Assembly (NCBI GenBank): GCA_016868915.1
Contig: VGFL01000009.1
Location: 1 to 46,133, forward strand
From: Bacteroidota bacterium
GTDB lineage: Bacteria > Bacteroidota > Bacteroidia > Flavobacteriales_D > Crocinitomicaceae
Length of the DNA: 46,133 bases
Direction of reading: 5' to 3'
Made by a program: the position numbers and the translations under genes. The notes under the pieces are model-generated. The model did no database searches. It was not told where the DNA came from and saw nothing but the letters and a program-made list of their open reading frames with translations. Of the stretch, positions 43,645-46,133 are shown piece after piece (position 1 is the stretch's first letter; each line of letters begins with the position of its first letter).

Positions 43645-45033
43645 ATGAAATTAGTATTTACTTTCTTTTTTTTGCTTCCCATTTTTTGTTCTATTGCCCA
43701 ATTCCAAGTTGGTCATACCACGATAACATTCAATGATCCAGCACGAACGGGTGGATTTGGCTCCGGTGGAGGTTCAGGACGTCAAATACAAACGGAGATT
43801 TACTATCCAGCGATAACAGCCGGAGATAATGTGGCACTTGCATCTGGTCAATTTCCTGTTATCACCTTCGGTCATGGTTTTGCGATGGCATGGGATGCCT
43901 ATTCTAACATCTGGCAACATTATGTTGCGAGAGGATACATATTAGCTTTTCCAAGAACAGAGGGAGGATTAATACCAGGGCCTAGTCACGGCGATTTTGG
44001 AACGGATTTAAAGCAAGTATCCGATAAAATGTTGGCTTTGAACACCAATGCGAGTTCTATTTTTAACGGAAAAATTTTACAAAAAGCCGCCATTATTGGA
44101 CATTCCATGGGAGGTGGAGCGTCTTTTTTAGCAGCTGCTAATAATACGAATATTGAAACGGTCATTGGCTTTGCTCCTGCAGAGACGAACCCTTCAGCCA
44201 TCGATGCGGCAGCAAATGTTTCGTGTCCAGCACTTGTTTTTTCAGGAAGTGCAGACGGCGTTACTCCGCCGGCAAATCATCATATCCCCATTTATAATAG
44301 CGCCTCAAGTATTTGTAAAAGTTTTGTTTCAATTACAGGCGGAGCGCACTGTTATTATGCCAATACGAATTTCAATTGTGATTTTGGGGAAAATACTTCT
44401 TCACAAAATATTTCGATCACGCGAGCGGAACAACAAACTGCTACATATGGAATTCTTGATCCTTGGTTAGATTTTAAGTTAAAAGGGATTTGCAATGCTT
44501 ACGGAGCATTTTTATTAGCTATCGAATCTCAACCAGGAACCATAAATGAAACGCTTTGCCCCTCTTTACCTACAGTGACAATAATAAACGATCCAAATCA
44601 AGGTTCAGATGTGTATTGTTCCTCCCTGCAGGGTAATTCATATCAATGGTACATGGACAATCAGCCAATAGTTGGTGAAACATCTCAATGCTACAACATA
44701 CCTACAGATTTGGGGGCAACTTACCAGGTTGAAGTGTTTTTTGAAAATGGCTGTGTGTTTAGTCAACCGATTACGTTTACTTCAGGATTGAATGATTTGA
44801 CTTCTTCTCAGGTAAAACTTTATCCGAATCCAGCCAATCAATTTGTTACAATCGAATCGGATAAAAATGAAATCAACTACCTTCTTTTGGATTTAAATGG
44901 AAGAGTAATACAGGCTAATCAAACGTATTCAAAAATTCATTTAATCGAAATATCCACATTAAATAAAGGTGTTTATCACCTCACAATTTCAGATGGGTTA
45001 AATAAAATCACAAAACAATTTATAAAAGAATAA
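43645..45033 (+). CDS. Secreted alpha/beta hydrolase with T9SS sorting domain
   Basis: Using ATG 43645, the 462-aa protein has a signal peptide (MKLVFTFFFLLPIFCSIAQ), an alpha/beta-hydrolase domain (about 20-280) with FPVITFGHGFAMAWDAYSN as oxyanion region, nucleophile S154 in IIGHSMGGGAS, an Asp in FSGSADGVTPP and a His in ITGGAHCYY. A short Ig/PKD-like segment (SYQWYMDNQPIVGETSQCY) follows, then a type A T9SS sorting domain (LYPNPANQFVTIES to KQFIKE). It resembles chlorophyllase/PAF-acetylhydrolase or lipase-like esterases; substrate unknown. The longer frame to 43609 is rejected since it starts within the patatin stop and lacks a signal peptide. The next gene follows after 1 bp. Confidence 0.87.
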   Translation: MKLVFTFFFLLPIFCSIAQFQVGHTTITFNDPARTGGFGSGGGSGRQIQTEIYYPAITAGDNVALASGQFPVITFGHGFAMAWDAYSNIWQHYVARGYILAFPRTEGGLIPGPSHGDFGTDLKQVSDKMLALNTNASSIFNGKILQKAAIIGHSMGGGASFLAAANNTNIETVIGFAPAETNPSAIDAAANVSCPALVFSGSADGVTPPANHHIPIYNSASSICKSFVSITGGAHCYYANTNFNCDFGENTSSQNISITRAEQQTATYGILDPWLDFKLKGICNAYGAFLLAIESQPGTINETLCPSLPTVTIINDPNQGSDVYCSSLQGNSYQWYMDNQPIVGETSQCYNIPTDLGATYQVEVFFENGCVFSQPITFTSGLNDLTSSQVKLYPNPANQFVTIESDKNEINYLLLDLNGRVIQANQTYSKIHLIEISTLNKGVYHLTISDGLNKITKQFIKE

Positions 45034-45034
45034 G

Positions 45035-46133
45035 ATGAAAAAAACAATTCTGTTATTCACTTTTTTAAGTAGTTTAATAATCAATTTTGCCCAAGATACA
45101 ACATGGGTTCAAACATTCACATTTGACTCAATTACGACACGTCGAGCAAATTTTAATTTCCCTCAAGAATTAAATACCAAACGTTTTGAAAAAGTACTAA
45201 TGTATTACAAACTAAAATGTAGTCCATTAACAACGTGGGATCAATACAATTGTGGAGAGTGGGATTATTTGACCTATACACGAGTTTTTGATCACACTGG
45301 AATTTATGATTCAATACGCAAAGATGGAAATCGTTTTTTGGCAAATTGGGCAAGTCCCGGAACCATAGATTATACGCCAGCACCTAATGTCATTTTTGAC
45401 ACCTATACGCGAATAGAACATGAGAGAACCGCCTCCGGATTAAGCGCATCCCCTTTAAATTCAGGTTCAAGTAGTTCATCGGTAATTTTCAATACGGCAA
45501 GCAAAGGTTCACACTTTCAGCAACTATTGACAGCAAATGAATTGATTGCGGCCGGAATCCAAGCAGGAGATATTCAAGGAATGATGTTGGAAATCTTGAA
45601 TATTGGTTCAAACGGTCAGTTGTTGAGTCCGCGAATTTCGATTAAAGCAACAACAGCGACAACATTAACATCTTTCCAAACTTCCGGATTTTTAGAAGTG
45701 TATAACAGAACAAGAAATGCAGAAAATCCACTTGTTATTGGAGCAAACGAATTTTTGTTCTATCAACCTTTTGCGTGGGATGGAATAAGTAATTTAATAA
45801 TTGAATTTAATTACGCATCTGATGAGCCATCTTCAAACGGTCTGGTCTTTACTACGGAAAATGTAGCTGGAAATCAAGCATTATCCTATCCAGATCGAAA
45901 TGGGTATTTGAATTTATCGGGAACAAATTTTACAATGACTGAATTGTCCGATTTTACGGTTGGACAGGAGTTAACTGTTGAATTTTGGGCAAAAGGAAAT
46001 GGAACAGCAGGAACAAACACAACTTTGCTGGAAGCTTTTGATACGCTAAACAATAGAATCCTCAATATTCACATGCCGTGGAGTGATAATAACATCTATT
46101 TTGATGCGGGGATTTCCTCTGGATTTGATCGAA
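45035..46133 (+). CDS. Large secreted protein, PNGase F-like and LamG-like regions (3' end outside window)
   Basis: An ATG at 45035, one base after the stop of the hydrolase gene, opens a frame that stays open for 366 codons to the end of the window. It starts with a signal peptide (MKKTILLFTFLSSLIINFAQ). Residues about 25-90 (FEKVLMYYKLKCSP, then CGEWDYLTYTRVFDHTG) resemble the peptide-N-glycosidase F-type domain found at the start of many Bacteroidota secreted proteins, and residues about 195-265 look like the second half of such a jelly roll. From about residue 300 (DRNGYLNLSGTNFTM, then TVEFWAKGNG) a concanavalin/LamG-like domain begins. A C-terminal T9SS domain is expected but lies outside the window. 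Confidence 0.85.
   Translation, partial: MKKTILLFTFLSSLIINFAQDTTWVQTFTFDSITTRRANFNFPQELNTKRFEKVLMYYKLKCSPLTTWDQYNCGEWDYLTYTRVFDHTGIYDSIRKDGNRFLANWASPGTIDYTPAPNVIFDTYTRIEHERTASGLSASPLNSGSSSSSVIFNTASKGSHFQQLLTANELIAAGIQAGDIQGMMLEILNIGSNGQLLSPRISIKATTATTLTSFQTSGFLEVYNRTRNAENPLVIGANEFLFYQPFAWDGISNLIIEFNYASDEPSSNGLVFTTENVAGNQALSYPDRNGYLNLSGTNFTMTELSDFTVGQELTVEFWAKGNGTAGTNTTLLEAFDTLNNRILNIHMPWSDNNIYFDAGISSGFDR

Noticed and set aside
44153-44470. 105-codon frame inside the alpha/beta hydrolase gene
   Set aside because: Alternative frame of a well-supported gene with catalytic motifs in the other frame.

Overview
The window is a continuous, gene-dense piece of a low-GC Bacteroidota chromosome, most likely Flavobacteriales and close to Crocinitomicaceae/Fluviicola (family-level placement is inference). 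The evidence is: promoters of the TTG-N19/21-TAnnTTTG type; almost no Shine-Dalgarno sequences; two proteins with C-terminal type IX secretion (T9SS) sorting domains; RNase Y next to ZapA; a short AMP nucleosidase; a DUF6132 protein; and an FtsE gene with no adjacent ftsX. I find 38 protein genes, two of them cut by the window ends. I see no tRNA, rRNA, CRISPR array, insertion sequence or prophage.

Layout. 1-6.3 kb: 3' end of lysS, AMP nucleosidase, an MsbA-like ABC exporter, anmK (reverse), an acyl-CoA dehydrogenase and ftsE (reverse). 6.4-13.6 kb: an envelope and division block made of a 1032-aa TPR protein, an overlapping outer-membrane beta-barrel, a small coiled-coil protein, zapA and rny. 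13.6-20.6 kb: ferredoxin-NADP reductase, rdgB, a reverse rhodanese/DUF6132 pair, an NtrC-type regulator with no DNA-binding domain, gpsA, a putative outer-membrane protein and glyS. 20.6-29 kb: M23 peptidase (reverse), RlpA-like protein, CoA-transferase plus GNAT, rpsA with a structured leader, an FKBP lipoprotein (reverse), and arginase followed by argS. 29-37.5 kb, all reverse: a tightly packed operon of lipoprotein, APC permease and SxxK serine hydrolase, then a 1106-aa SF1 helicase and metK. 37.5-46.1 kb: a cobalamin riboswitch with a terminator platform in front of a T9SS-exported beta-propeller protein, yaaA and a THUMP-type RNA methyltransferase (reverse), a patatin with an outer-membrane barrel, a T9SS alpha/beta hydrolase, and the first 366 codons of a large secreted protein with PNGase F-like and LamG-like regions.

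The most interesting unit is the B12 riboswitch controlling a single secreted beta-propeller. It looks like a BtuG-type corrinoid-capture protein delivered by T9SS instead of as a surface lipoprotein, with no btuB beside it. Other points worth checking are three promoters whose -7 box lies 3-4 nt from the start codon (predicted leaderless mRNAs), a possible pseudoknot in the rpsA leader, palindromes in front of the regulator gene and of the lipoprotein operon, the HTH-less NtrC-type regulator, and a coiled-coil partner candidate for ZapA. Most of the window is otherwise ordinary core genome.
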